Assembly: GCA_026260175.1 (NCBI GenBank)
Contig: JAKCWW010000001.1
Location: 275,792-339,791, forward strand
DNA from: Reticulitermes lucifugus
Lineage: Eukaryota; Arthropoda; Insecta; Blattodea; Rhinotermitidae
Length of the DNA stretch: 64,000 bases
Reading direction: 5' to 3'
The notes beneath the pieces are model-generated. The model was not told where the DNA came from. It worked only from the letters and a program-made list of their open reading frames with translations, and made no database searches. The translations under genes were made by a program, and so were the position numbers. Positions 11,835-24,020 of the stretch are shown piece after piece (position 1 is the stretch's first letter; each line of letters begins with the position of its first letter).

Positions 11835-12030
11835 GCCTTATGATTTCCTTCTCTGTGGATTTCTTAAGAAGCACCTGGCTGGCAAGCGATTTTCAACAGA
11901 CGCCGACGTGAAGCAATCTGTCACCTGGCTAAAGATATTTGATAGCGGTTTCTGCTACGCCGGGATACAAATCTTGATGCCACGGTGCGATAAATACTTA
12001 CAAGACAATGGTGACAACGTGGAGGTCTGA
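11835..12030 (+). pseudogene. Mariner transposase C-terminal remnant (right arm)
   Basis: Plus-strand reading gives YDFLLCGFLKKHLAGKRF, then STDADVKQSVTWLKIFDSG, then FCYAGIQILMPRCDKYLQ and DNGDNVEV before a TGA at 12027-12029. This is an uninterrupted C-terminal stretch of about 63 codons of a mariner transposase. The RWDKC block reads RCDKY. Everything upstream, including the catalytic residues, is missing. The DNA just beyond the stop (GTGGAGGTCTG) mirrors the outer end of the left arm (CAGACCTCCAC near 11565), so the two form a large hairpin. Confidence 0.8.
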
Positions 12031-12040
12031 TGTGTACCAT

Positions 12041-13670
12041 CTGCCACTTCTGTGCCGTGTGTACATCGAAGTTAGGATAAAGCACTCGACATCAAGTGTT
12101 TATCATATTTTGTTTGAAACGCGTTTGTATTTCCAATTGCTTACTACCAGGCTGATTGGCGATGTCAGTGTTCCCCCCTTTAAAATGCTTTACCCATCAC
12201 GTGACAGTGCTAGCGCCCATGCTGGCATCTCCATACGCACGTTGAAGGCGTGCGTGTGTATCCCGTGCGGGGATTTTCTGCGTCACAAGCAATGACGTCA
12301 CTACACGTTGCCGAAGTGACATGTCCACGCCAGCCATTTTGTCGCACTGAAATATGACCACGTGACGGGGGCAGGTAATTTGATTTTTCTTCTGGTGTAA
12401 GACGATAGATGGAATCAGTCGTCATACATCGCGCAATGCAGTATTGCTTGGAATTTATTCGTAATTCCACGACGCTCATGACTTTCGGTATGGCCTTTGA
12501 CTGTTGTTATTAATTTTTCACTACCATAGACAAGACCTGCGACATTTATTTTCTTAATATAACATAACAACCAAGAAATACTGGCAACCTTCGTAGCCAC
12601 GTCTGTAACACTGTTATAGCTTGGTGTTACTTGTTAAAGGTTTGATTATTTTAAATAGCCTGCCTTTCTTCATAGTTCTCTACTATGTAGAAATTTTGCA
12701 GTTCTGTGCATCCTTATCATTTTCGGACGTCAGGGGACATTTATTCATAGACGTTTATTCATACTTCCCTCATAGCTACAAGCATTAAGTCACATGTGTT
12801 GTGTTAGTTTTCAGTCTGCTCCGGCATTTAATAGAATTGGCATCCATATTATACAGAAGATTTTGAGTTGCTGTGCTGTTTGTACGTTCGTTAACGCTCA
12901 AGATTTCGAATAGTTATACATAAGACCAGAATATGTCTACCGTATATATCAGTGAAGAGCACTTATACTTCAATCCCTATTTTAGTTTGCCATTGCAGAG
13001 GAAAGTTACATCTAGCTAGTACAAACTATTATTGTATCGACGTCTTTTTTCAAATTTGTTTTAATGTCATGGAGGGCATATTCAATGAAGTTGTGTTTTT
13101 CGATTGTCCTTCAAGGGATGTAGCGTTTTGACAGTGAATTAAGGCGGGCTTGTCAATAGAAACCGTGGGTATGGACCGGAGTTGTCAAATTTTATTATTC
13201 GATTTTCAAAGGGTTTTATACTAATCTGTTAGTAAATCTATACGACACGAACTGATTTCTTGAAACAAAAACAAAAATACCTTTGCTCTGTTTTATGTAA
13301 ATTTATTAATTTTAACGCATATCAATGACTTCAGTTCCAATTTCTGCGACATGTGTGCTCTAATGCGCCATTCGTTGTAATGAATCAAGTTAATATCTGT
13401 AAACTCTGCACTTTCATATCGATTTGTTGTCACATCAGCCACTGGGACAATATATTAGCTTTGTTATGAAACGTACGCTTTCAACCCACTATTCCGATAA
13501 TAAGAATTGAAAGGGCTACTCCATTTCGTAATACAGACAGTCCCACACGTTGAGTTTTTCACTATTTTATATCTCTCATTAACCTTACGTTCATTTATTG
13601 CACTTTAAGCTCTACTGATAACAGATAATAAAAAAGGCAGGCACTACACATATAAAAATACATTATGTTG
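12041..13670. other. Unassigned stretch
   Basis: No supported feature. Open frames at 12008-12295 (+) and 12210-12479 (-) are antisense to each other and unrecognised. Confidence 0.4.
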
Positions 13671-13674
13671 TTAA

Positions 13675-13888
13675 CACTTTGAAGCACAAAAATGTATCTA
13701 AATAAAATTTAAGAAGTCAATTCGTATGTCACAGAAAGCACTATGTGTCCTTTATAAAGATTATTCGATTAGGGCTGTTTAGGGAAATATTCTCAGTTTT
13801 ATGAGAATCTTATGGAACACTCAAATGCACTGTGCACCAAGTTCTTAAATGTTGGTAAGTATAATTTTAGCCGTTGTGCTTTAAAGGG
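13675..13888. mobile_element. piggyBac-like MITE with TTAA flanks (214 bp)
   Basis: The left end is TTAA followed by CACTTTGAAGCACAA. The right end is TTGTGCTTTAAAGGG followed by TTAA (13889-13892). The termini are imperfect inverted repeats: CCCTTTAAAGCACAA from the right against CACTTTGAAGCACAA from the left. TTAA duplications plus a CCC-type terminus are the hallmark of piggyBac-family insertion. No coding capacity. It shares only the outermost CCCTTTAAAG with the MITE at 31596. Confidence 0.7.
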
Positions 13889-14269
13889 TTAAGACCCTTA
13901 ATAAGCCGAAAATAAATTATCTTAGCACAAACCCCTGCGTTTACATTTGTTGTATATACAGCCATATCGAACAAAATTGGAAATATTATGTTACAATTTG
14001 AAGTACGATGCAGAGTCAACAATTAAAGTGTATTTATTAATTACTTTGTGTACTACAATAAGTGACATGCGAATTGTATCATTTCTGAACATAATTACTT
14101 TACTTTCAACGCATATTATGTAGCGGTTCACAGGCCTTATGATCCCATCTGCGAAGAAAGTTTTCGGTTGTGATGGAAGTCACGTATGCATCGCGTCCTT
14201 AACTTTATCATGTCTTGCAAATTTTCATCAACGCAAGGGTTATTTTAATGGTCCAAACATGTGATAATC

Positions 14270-15240
14270 AGATGAAGCGTAGGGGGGGGGAGTTTAAATG
14301 CCAGCTTCCTATTGCTTCAACGATAGCTGCCGCGGAATGCGGACGCTCGTTATTGTAGAGCAGAAGAACCTCCTTGGACAGAAAATCAGTGCGCTTGTTG
14401 CAAATCGACAGCTTCAGCGTTGATTTCAAATTTTCAGTTCACGATGCAGCAGTAACATTAGTGCCTTGCTCAAGGTGATATTCCAGTATTGGCCCATTAT
14501 AGTCCCAAAACAAGGGCAGCATCACATTACCTGCAGAAGCTTGGGATTTGATTTTTTTTTTTCCGGAGATGTGGGGTGTTTCCACTTCTGGCTATCGTTT
14601 AGAGCATAGTTTGTAACGATGGACCCATGTTTCGTCACCTGTGACAATTTGTTGCAATAGGTCCTTTCCTTCTTCGCTGTGTCTGCAAGAAACACTCAGA
14701 TATCTGTAAACGGGTCTGTTTGTGTTCATCCATTCACTGTCGTGGTACCCATCTTGCACAGACTTTGCTGTAGCCGAGGTCATCGTAGTCGATGGCAAAT
14801 GTCGAGCCGTAACTAATTCCCACAGGTAATGCAATTTCCCTTATCGTAATACGCCTGTTTCCTTTAATCAGTGCATTCACTTCAGCACGGTGGTTGTCTG
14901 TTTGTAATGTCAAAGGTCGGCCTGATCGTACTTGATCATCAAGAGTTGTCCTGTTACGTTTAAATCTTTCCACCCATTCGCTTACAGTCTTCTGTGCCGT
15001 GAAGTGTTTGCCATATTGCGTTAACATTCTCCTGTACATTTCAGATGTTTTAACGCCTTCTGACCAATATAAACGGATCACGGCTCGCTCTTCTTCAACA
15101 GTGCAGATTGAAAGCTTTGCCGCCATCTTTAAAGAATCTTTGTAAGCAAATACAACACTAACTAAACCTGACACTGACTCGTCACGACAATGCCTAGTGT
15201 GTAGTTACTGAGACAGTCGCTAGATTTCGCAGTGGGTCGA
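14270..15240 (-). pseudogene. Mariner transposase pseudogene
   Basis: The N-terminal part reads in one frame from the Met at 15123 (further in-frame Met upstream, 15174). It gives a helix-turn-helix region with AVIRLYWSEGVKTSEMYRRM, VSEWVERFKRNRTTLDDQ and RSGRPLTLQT, then ITIREIALPVGISYGS and CARWVPRQ. After a frameshift near 14740-14830 the catalytic region continues with LLQQIVTGDETWVHRYKL, so the first catalytic Asp in GDETW is kept. A further frameshift near 14590 follows. Downstream (about 14310-14380) the second catalytic block, usually LLHDNARPH, reads LLLYNNERPH, so the catalytic Asp is Asn. With the frameshifts this is clearly dead. Terminal inverted repeats were not found by eye. 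Confidence 0.88.
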
Positions 15241-17214
15241 TTGCAGCACCCCTACAGGCAAATTCATTTTAGTTTTTGATTCACCTTCGTGCATATATTT
15301 TTAAGCTTCTTTAAACATTGCATATATCTAAATCACTTTGTTTCTCAGGAGCCACAAAAAGCGTTGTTGACAGATAATACGAGTATACTAAAATAAATTT
15401 TTCATGAAATACGAAGTAACTACATGCTAGTACATAATTTTAAGAGACGAGCCTAATGAAAGCCAGTAGACATATGGGCATATTACAGGTGTAAATCTGA
15501 AACTGACTGGAACCAAATTTCCTGAATATTGGATTAACCCCCACAGAAGCCCTTGACGGTTTAGATAACCAAGGAATTATTAATTGATAAATCTTCATAT
15601 CAGTATGAGCTTATACGTGAATTGAGGTTTTCACAGGGGTTAATATAATACTCTCGTCTTTTGAGTTATGGCACACTGCAGAATTGCACATGGTTACCAA
15701 TGTTTCTTAGAAACTCCTGCCTCCGTCATCATAATAGTATGGAGAAAACAGGCTCCCTTAAAAAGGTTGACAATCACTGCAAGTCTGTACGGTGTCGCAA
15801 CACAGAAGACCAGAATTTGTATTAGGATACCTTTTGCACAGATCGAATTTAAATTAACGTGTCGATTGATTCTTGCTTGTTTTGATACATTTTCTACTTC
15901 ATAGGAAAGGATTGCGGTATGTTTTAGAAAGTATTGTAGCATTTGCTTATGGGAACTGAAGACAATCTCTGGAACCCATGTCAGGACAAGGACATCCTTA
16001 AGACGAGGCAAAATTGCTTGACGCTCAAACAGTTTGGTTCTGAGCTTTCGCATTCTCAAAACGCAATCTACCAACTCAACTATACCTACCTACATTTATT
16101 TCTTCTTTACAGAGGAAGGGAGTATAAGGTTAGAAGTTGCTTGCAATTTAAGTTTTTGTTTCCCCAATAATCTAGTAAGGTAATCTATTGCTTGAATCGA
16201 GGCCCGGGTCGCGCCCAGGCGAGGAGCGTTACACTTGACAAATATAGTAGTGCCAGGAAACTTAAGGTCGTGGGGTGGAGGTTGACGTAAGGTAATTGGG
16301 AAATAATCCGAAATTTTTATGCAAACTTAATTTTGAGAAGAAGATTTAAATAAATATTAAATTAAGTAAATAAACTGCGTTGTATATTTTGTAATGTGTA
16401 CACTTCTCATTTGCGTAATAAGCCATGTACTTTAGGTCACTGGAAATATTAATAATCTTTAACCTTTTAAGTCTCAGTGGTCACCTTATGTATCATTAAG
16501 TTGAACAGTAATAATTTTGCACTTCCTTCTTAAAGTGTATTGATATTTTTCTGACGAATTTCAGTTTAAACAGGGTTATTTCCCCCCACGGTATTAGCCG
16601 ACTGGTCTTGGTAGCAGTGAAGCAATTTGTTCTCGGTGAGGTAGGCAGTGAATAACTGTATGTACAGCAGATAAATTTTAGCCTTAAAACGCTTAATCCA
16701 AAGTGCAGGTATCACAAAGAAAACAAATTGGTTCGAAGAAATTAATGACTAACTTTTTGTAAGTGCATGAATAAGCTGTGGTCATTTCAAATGTAGAGCA
16801 TGCTGGAGGTTGTTAATAAGGTCTCGACCGTTTTGGTATGTTCAAAGAGTTCAAATCGGATAAAAACCATTGTTCTGGGCCTATTACCATTGCAGCCACC
16901 GAAGACGATTAAATTATAATTCCATTTTTATCCTCGACAGTTGGCCAAAAATTAGCAACTAACAATTTAACACGCGACCCGGTAGTTTTAGTTTATATAG
17001 ACACTCTGCATCAAATGCCTTGTTACTCTGGCCTGGTGATGATTGCTTTAAACAAAAAATTCTGTGTTTTATTCTTACTTAATTTAAACTACGCTGTCAG
17101 TATTTCAGATTATATTGTGTCGAATTACAATGATTGGTGAATCATTAACTGGAAGATAATTGAAAGAAGCAGTGGTGGCGCTTTTCTGGAGGGACTAAGG
17201 AAGACCACGAGTAA
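15241..17214. other. Unassigned stretch
   Basis: No supported feature. A 126-codon minus frame (15694-16074) and an antisense 78-codon frame overlap, and neither has a recognisable domain. The GC-rich phrase around 16200-16230 resembles a B box on the minus strand but is isolated. Confidence 0.4.
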
Positions 17215-17312
17215 TGTTGGTAACCGTATCCGGTCTGCGGAAAGAGATTTGAATCCGAACCTCCTGAATAAGAAGGCTGAGTGCTAATCAGTAGACCAGG
17301 GCTCGGATTTTA
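17215..17312 (-). repeat. tRNA-like SINE head
   Basis: On the minus strand the sequence starts GAGCCCTGGTCTACTGATTA (A-box-like) and has GGTTCGGATTCAAATC (B-box-like) about 40 bp later. The body is not clearly assignable to SINE-A, B or C. Confidence 0.5.
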
Positions 17313-17524
17313 ATTCCGCATTTTACTAATTACAAGAGACAAAAGATAAACAACGATGAATGCGGAAGGAATGTCTAAACAGAGAAGCAAAAGCAAAGTA
17401 ATCAAAGTATATATTGAGTCTTTTTTGGAGAACATATCCCGTTATATTTCGCAAACTAAATAATAAAGACAGTTTCGGTCAACTAAACTATTTTTATTAC
17501 AAGAATGATATTCGCCTTCATAAA

Positions 17525-17563
17525 ATGCTACATGTTTCGACTCCTAAAGTCATCATCAGGCAC
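17525..17563 (-). ncRNA. Hammerhead ribozyme motif 1 (intact core)
   Basis: On the minus strand: helix I 5' strand GTGC; core CTGATGA; one extra T; stem II GACT-5 nt-AGTC; GAA; helix III ACATGT; cleavage nucleotide A; helix I 3' strand GCAT. Helix I pairs over 4 bp with one G-U. All invariant core residues (C3 U4 G5 A6 G8 A9, G12 A13 A14) are present. ACATGT is palindromic, so a stable helix III needs two RNA copies. No activity has been shown. Confidence 0.75.
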
Positions 17564-17938
17564 AAGTTCACGATATTAATGCAAGGTCAACGTACCAATT
17601 TTAGACATAGAACAAAACAAATTATTATATATTGGCAACAAAAAGTAATGTAAACAAAAGGAAGCCAAATAATTTTTAATATAAAAAATAAATAGCACAA
17701 TGATTTTATTGATTTTATAATAGTCCAAAATGTGACATTTTTAATATACTTTAATACTGTAATATATGTGCTGTCGTAATAACACAACTATATACAAATG
17801 TTTTCCGTTATACAATTCAGTTGTGTCATGTTGACTTTCACACAACAGTATAACTGTAGTGGATTGATTTTTAAGAAAGAGATCTCTTGCATAGAAATAA
17901 CAATAAAAGGTATCTGACTGCTTCCATTTTATTTATTC

Positions 17939-17979
17939 GTGCCTGATGATGACCCTTAGGAGGGTAAATGTGTAGCGCT
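17939..17979 (+). ncRNA. Hammerhead motif 2 (decayed)
   Basis: Helix I GTGC, core CTGATGA, stem II ACCC/GGGT, and helix I 3' strand GCGC are readable and pair. The GAAAC box is damaged (G12 lost, C15.2 changed to T), so cleavage is not expected. It is the inverted partner of motif 1. Confidence 0.6.
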
Positions 17980-18044
17980 TTATAAAAGCAAATATTGTCT
18001 TTATAATAAAAGGTAGTTTTGTTGACTAAAACTCTCATTATTTA

Positions 18045-20199
18045 AATCATGAATTATCAGTTCACAGGAAGAGGAACTATTGGCAGGCCGTGGAAACATT
18101 AGAATGAAGCGTTAACTGATTTTTAGAAATATTACTCTAAAGCACAAACAGGAAACCAACAGTATGTTTTCTGCATTACAGGTGACGTATATAAGGTGTC
18201 AAGCATTTTTAATTACATTTGTCATATTTGAATGGGAGACAAGTATTGCAACCCGTTACCCGCTTCGCTTTTAGTGTACATTATACCGTTTAATAAAGGT
18301 GTGGATACATTTATTGTGTCATCATATTCATGTTTATGTACACTTTGTTTCTATATGCTATAAAACAATGGACGAATTTTCGTAAAACTCGATGTGAAAT
18401 GCATTTTCGTTATTGCTCTCCTACCTGTAGTTTTTGACTACCCATCGAGCCTATTATCTGTGTTTACTGTATAATTGCGAGTGATTCAGCGCCACTGGTT
18501 AATCCATTTATAGGATAGTTAGTTGGTCGCCAGCAAGTTGCTTAGATTATTAGGATGTTAGTTAATTACTCAATTAGGATGATTAATTAACTATTAGTAA
18601 ATCATCTTGTCAGTATACAGAATTCAACATATTCACAAAATATATTCCGTGGTTAGAAGTGTTGTAGTTCCGTGTTTAGAAGTGTTGTAGTTTAAAATTG
18701 AAAGCAGCGAAATCGATGGTGACGTCGTGGAATTTGTAGCAATTTCATTCGACCTACTCTAAATGATAAGTTTCAAAATCGACGCATACTTAGAGGTCGG
18801 CGTAGTTCAGATATTTAGCTCCCGAATCTTACGCTGCCTGGATTTCTTCTCTGGGGTATACAAAAAGTACACTTTCGGGAAACGCGCGAATTTGAAATAC
18901 TAAAACAAAGGATTACCATAATTGTTTAGAAGAAATAATAGGGATTGTCCTGTGCTTTGGATCAGATTAGATAAAACATTAATTCAGTATCTGCCGCATT
19001 ACAAAGGTGCATATGTGGATTTGTACCTACTACAAGTACAATAGTTGCAAGTTAGTGTCATCATTTATACTTCGTTTCTTTCAGTTATACGAGTATATCG
19101 TGATTACGAGAAGAACTGAAATACTTAGCAACTGACCAACCAGTACCTGAACACATGGCTTTGAACTCGAGATTTTAGGAAGTTGAGAAAATAAAAATGG
19201 CCACGCTCGGATTAACTTCCAGCAGAATTGATTCAAGAAGGAGGTTGAATAATATATAATATTTATTTACGCCAATTAACTATATTACTTATATTTGAAA
19301 TAAGAAAATGTACCCTCATTAAGAGAATGAATCTATCCGTATTGTTATACCAATTTATATGAAGGGCGAAATTATCGAGGCATATTTTGGTTATCGGACG
19401 CATACAAAATTTAATCCACCTGTTTCCTGTCACGTTTAACTCGATACACATGCAAAATAATTGGTCATCATTGTGTAGATTTGACGTTACACATCAACAA
19501 CTGATCATATAACATACATTCGTCAGATCCTTGAGTAAAAATGAGAATAAAATGAGGCACTATATAAGCTATTTAAAGACTTTACGAAACTGTATATTTG
19601 GTTGGGAGGGAGGTTTTGTATATATTCTTGGCGAGTTTGATATACCCATGAATCTAGTTAGGTTAGTATAATGTGTTTAAATGACACCTATAATAAAGTC
19701 CGGATAAATCGATATTTGCTTCAAACATTCCGTATTCAAACTGGTGTAAAAAAGGCGATAATTTTTATATTGCTTTCACCGTGCATTTTCACTTATTATT
19801 CAGAAACCAACATCGATATTAATAAAAACTATAAAGTAGTTTATGTTAGTGCATTTGTTGGTTACTGAATAATAAAAAGGCGATAATTTGTCGCCACTGA
19901 TTTTCAATTGGGCTTAAGAATATTTTATGAGGAAGGTCAAATTAAATGGGGGATAGGAGAGGCTGAATTTAAGTAGAACACACCAGATTCTGTTCTGCGC
20001 TGATGTTTATCGTTTATTGGGTGAAAACATAACTACTGAGAGAAAAACGCAGAAGCTTTTTTAGTCGCTCGTAAGGAGGTTTTTTAAGATTAAATGGTGA
20101 GGAAACTGAACTATATGCTCATGTCTCCTGAACAGAATGCAGGATAGAATTATGATATAAACATAGGTAATAAAGAAAAATCAAATATTTGAGAGCAAC
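18045..20199. other. Unassigned stretch
   Basis: No supported feature. AT-rich, with only short unrecognised frames. Confidence 0.4.
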
Positions 20200-20685
20200 C
20201 CCAACATATCAAAATTTCATGTTCCAAGAAATTAAGAGCAGATTGAAGTCAGGGAATACCTGCTACATTTCGGACCAAAAATTTTTGTCTTCTCGTGTGA
20301 TATTTAAAATATAAACATAAAGCACACAGAACTATAATTATGCCTACTGGTTTATATGGGTGTGAAAGGATGGACTCTCGTTTTCAAGGAGGAACATAGG
20401 CTGAGGATATTCGAGAATAGGGTGCGGAGGAAGATATATGGGCCTAAGTGCGAGGACGTAAAGGGAGGTTGGAGAAGACTTTATAACGATTTGTACCCCT
20501 CACTAAATCGTGTTCGTGTGATCAAATTAAGGTGGATGGTATGGGCGAGGCATGTCGAACGTAATGTAATCACGGGTTTGGTAGGGAAACCTCGAGGGAC
20601 AGACTCACTTGGAAGACCTAGGAGTACATGGAAGTACAATTTTAAAATGTCTCTTAAAGAAATAATTTTTAACGTTAAGTGTACA
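20200..20685 (+). mobile_element. LINE fragment (RT C-terminal end), degraded
   Basis: Starts with the phrase AAGAAATTAAGAGCAGATTG shared with the 53.1-kb copy. Blocks in the 20356-20808 frame include EEHRLRIFENRVRRKIYGPK, VIKLRWMVWARHVER and GLVGKPRGTDSLGRPRSTWK. Relative to the family the CETW region is damaged by an indel, and the copy is truncated at both ends: no RT catalytic core, and no 3' UTR beyond the [10 protein letters not shown]-like segment. Confidence 0.8.
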
Positions 20686-23279
20686 TGGCACTGCAGCACT
20701 CACTTTTATTTCCAACCTGGAATGCTTATAACCAAGACGCGAGCCGCAAGCTTCACTACGTTTTGCTTCACACTTCAGACGATGGCGACATATCACCAGC
20801 ACCACTAACCACTATCATCATGAAAGCCCTCCGCCGTTGAAACAGCGGGAGAGTAATATATTGCACTCCTTGCGCTCGAGTTCAAATTGAGTTTGTTGTG
20901 TACCCTCTGCTACTGTGCCGAGGACCTGAACATCAAACGTGTGAGGGCTGGTTTTGTTAAACACTGAACCAAGTAGCAATTGCAAACAGAAAGATTTTGT
21001 CTTCCTGCTGAGTGTGTGTGTGTGTGTGTGTGTGACACGTAATTTATTCAAGCTGTTAATTTACCTTGTTCACAAATATGATTATTTTGTTACGTGTATA
21101 AAAATGCTTTGTGACCAGACTAATCCATTAAATCTGCGTGTAAGCATGTATGTAAATTTCGGTTTTATATTTCATACATGTTTTTAATAATCCAGCTTTT
21201 CCAATTTAATTTTAAAGTAAATACGCCTACATTAGTGCCACTTCACATAATTGTAGCCCAGTACAACTTCGCTTTATATGACATTAATCTTTTTCCTTTG
21301 TCTGATAGTTCCGCATCTTTGAGTTAGTGGCAAAATATTTCTCTCTTTGAGAACTTTATGAAAGACTTGGTTAAGATCTTTAGTTGTATCGGACGGAAAC
21401 GGATGAATGCCATGTCTTTACGGAGTGCTTTTTGCTGTGAAGTGAATAGTGACCAACAGAAATTATATAAGGCAGCAAGATATACGAGTTTCTTGGCACT
21501 GACCCCGAAGGAAAAATACAGCTTGAAGCTGAATTCTTTCTTTATCTTCTGAAACTGAATAGACACCAAAAATCTACAGTGAAGGCAAGAGTATATAACC
21601 TACTTACAGAATCTCAGAAAATTTTCCTCGCCTAAATGAGTTGACTGTTATGAGATTGTTGAAAAATACTCGCTACATGATACGGATATTGGAAACTCTT
21701 CGAAATAATTCTAAACCTTCAAATTTCATTAAAAATACTCATTGTTTTTTTATGATAATGTATTTCATAATTCAATACAAATGTAGTTGTTCTTTTTTCC
21801 GTTGAGTATGACACTTTCGTTTGTTCAGAATCGCTCTGTGCAATTTCAGTCATAGTAACCTGTAGGAAATATGAGGTTTCCTGGGCAGTAAATTTTCGTT
21901 TTGTGATCTAGATCATCGGGTTTGTCTGGCTGATTGTTAGTAACGTTTTAAGAGCAGGAACAAAAAACACCTCTCCAGTCGCCACGTTTGGAGATTTGGC
22001 GATAAACTGTACGGAGTTTAACTTCAAGTAACTTTTAATTGAAACTACTTTACTGATCGGAATTATCACGTTTTTACCGTACGTTATAATAACGTAGTGT
22101 ATTACACTGAAACGTTCTTCTGAGAAAAAGAGATAGAAATAAACTCTCGAAAAATAAGGCAACCTTGTTTCTTCACACTGGAGCCAGAAATACTGAGATA
22201 TCAAGTCCTGTGAATAAAGATTTTCTTAGATAAATTATATCAATTCAAAATATAGACCTGTAATCGCTGACATGAATTTAGATGGGAAGTTGAGATGTGC
22301 GGTAATATGTTTAGATATTTAGCAAAATTTTGTTCAGTTGGTCGGGGAAAAAGACTGCCACATTTCACGCTGACTTTTTTGTGTTACTGAACATGCTTGA
22401 GTCTCTTGTGTTTGATTTGTCAGTGTGATGGAATAAAATCCATTCAAGCAGTTTACGGGCTTTCCTGCAATCAGGTAATTTACTGCGTACTTAAAACTCT
22501 CTTTAATTAAAGTGTCACATTTCCTGGGCCATTCACCACACATGTGGCATTCCTGAAAATGCTATTGCCCACCCCTGTTCTATACGAACCTGCTGCTTTT
22601 ATATTCCCTTTCACCCTAAAGATCAAAGGGGAAGATTCTTCCATCTAGAAGACCGCAGTTCACGTTGTGACTTGATGATTGTAGTGACCAAAAGCCACGG
22701 TTGAGTTGTTATCACTCGCATTAAAGATCCGTAAGGTCGTATTTTGCAATCTCGATTCTGAAACCTGTTGTGTAATATTTCTCATTATTTGCAGGCAGAC
22801 TCTCGGTTAGTGCCTTAAGTTAGGTAACCACTGTTTCCTTTCACTGCTAGTTCTTGATGCCAATTTTTCATTCCCACGGTAATGCGCCATCTACTTGTTA
22901 GCAGATCTCTGTTATCAGAGCTGTGATGTTAGAGATCATAACGACCTTATGCTTTGTTGTTGTAAGGGATCTGCCTTCAGGTATCACGGGAGAAGTATCT
23001 GATTAGAGTCGGTTCTAGGATCTGTAATAACAAGCATTTGGTTTCGGAGGTATCAATAGTTGCCATTGTAAAATTTGGCAACAGTAAGGTCGTAGCTATT
23101 GGTGATACACATACTCTGGTGCCTCGGAAAGAAGTCTGGTGATTTAACGTCTTCCAGTCCTGTACTCAGTCTTCCTTTTCCTTTTTGTCATACTTAGTTC
23201 AAGCGTAGCTTTTTTTTACTCGGTTGTTGCAGTAATAATCTTTGCTAGTGACAAAATATTTGGGCTTTTTGACTCTGGT
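20686..23279. other. Unassigned stretch with a GT microsatellite
   Basis: A (GT)n run lies at about 21010-21033. Otherwise no feature was recognised. Frames 21324-21569 and 21908-22204 on the minus strand are unremarkable. Confidence 0.4.
21008..21034. repeat. (GT)n microsatellite
   Basis: About twelve GT repeats. Confidence 0.95.
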
Positions 23280-23565
23280 AGCCGGGGTAGCGTAGTTAAT
23301 ATAGGGACTAGGCTACTGGCTCAGTGGTCCGGGGTTTGAAATCTTTCTCTTCTCAAAAACGTCAAGACCGGTATTGGGGCCCACCCAGCCTCCAATTTAA
23401 TGGATACAGGGGTTCGTTCCCGCGGGTAAAGTGGACGGGACGTGATGTTTACCATTCACCTCCATCTAATGTCGAGGTTAAGAATGATTGGAGCTGGAAC
23501 TGTACTCCACCTATGCCTTCATGAAGTGGAGAGGGGAAATTTTACGTTTACCTTGTTGACTCTGG
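23280..23565 (+). mobile_element. SINE-B, tRNA-derived, near full-length
   Basis: The head has GACTAGGCTACTGGC, then GGTCCGGGGTTTGAAATC (B-box-like). The body carries GGGGCCCACCCAGCCTCCAA, ATGGATACAGGGG, AAAGTGGACGGGACGTGATG, CACCTCCATCTAATG and GTCGAGGTTAAGAATG. It ends in GAAATTTTACGTTTACC. This is the best reference for the family in the window. Related copies lie at 8400, 25636, 30912, 48215 and as pieces elsewhere. Confidence 0.85.
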
Positions 23566-23799
23566 GCAGAGGGGGATGAAGTGGGATATAGCAGTAGGCA
23601 GAAAGGGGAAGTCTCGAGCTCCTTCATACCCACTATTCATACAATTCTTTTTCTCAGGCTCAGTACAGAGACAATATATCAAACATATCAGGCACATGTT
23701 GTATAATTACATTCCACTGCCGGTATACATTTAAAATACATTTAAATGTGGGTGCATGAACGTATTATGACTATTTCATTTTATGTGTGTATTGTACTA

Positions 23800-24020
23800 T
23801 GGTTGTCTTAACTTCGTGAGTTTCGTAATACGTATGTGTGTGTGCATTGTAATGCGTATTGTACTTGTATTTACTGTGTTTTGTGTGTACTTATTTTTAG
23901 TGTTTTTTACTTCTTATTTTTATTGTCTTGTGTTATTTTTATTGTTTCATCTGTACTAGTGTAAGACTACTGCCACCGGGTGAAAACCCAATTGCAGTAA
24001 GTAATATTAATAATAGTTAA
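23800..24020 (+). mobile_element. Retroelement 3' end ending in CACCGGGTGAAAACCC...GCAGTAA plus TAA-rich tail
   Basis: A TG-rich stretch leads to CACCGGGTGAAAACCCAATT, then GCAGTAA and an imperfect AAT-rich tail. The reverse complement of this phrase lies at 39011-39036, next to a long (TTA)n run. A shared 3' end followed by a simple repeat is typical of a LINE or SINE using a short tandem tail. No coding region is visible, and the family is not identified. Confidence 0.65.

Larger units (their letters stand above)
17458..18044. mobile_element. Foldback element with two opposed hammerhead motifs (element 1)
   Basis: Left and right ends (about 110 bp each) are imperfect reverse complements. 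The left outer end, AATAATAAAGACAGTTTCGG, matches the reverse complement of the right end near CTCATTATT, and blocks such as GTCAACTAAA/TTTAGTCAAC and TTTATTA agree. At the inner end of each arm lies a hammerhead motif, minus strand on the left and plus strand on the right. The spacer (about 17565-17935) has no transposase or RT. The layout suggests a non-autonomous derivative of a Penelope-like retroelement; that class assignment is inference from the ribozyme. Confidence 0.75.

Noticed and set aside
15694-16074. 126-codon minus-strand open frame
   Set aside because: No domain recognised, overlapped by an antisense frame, surrounded by unassigned DNA; a chance frame is likely.
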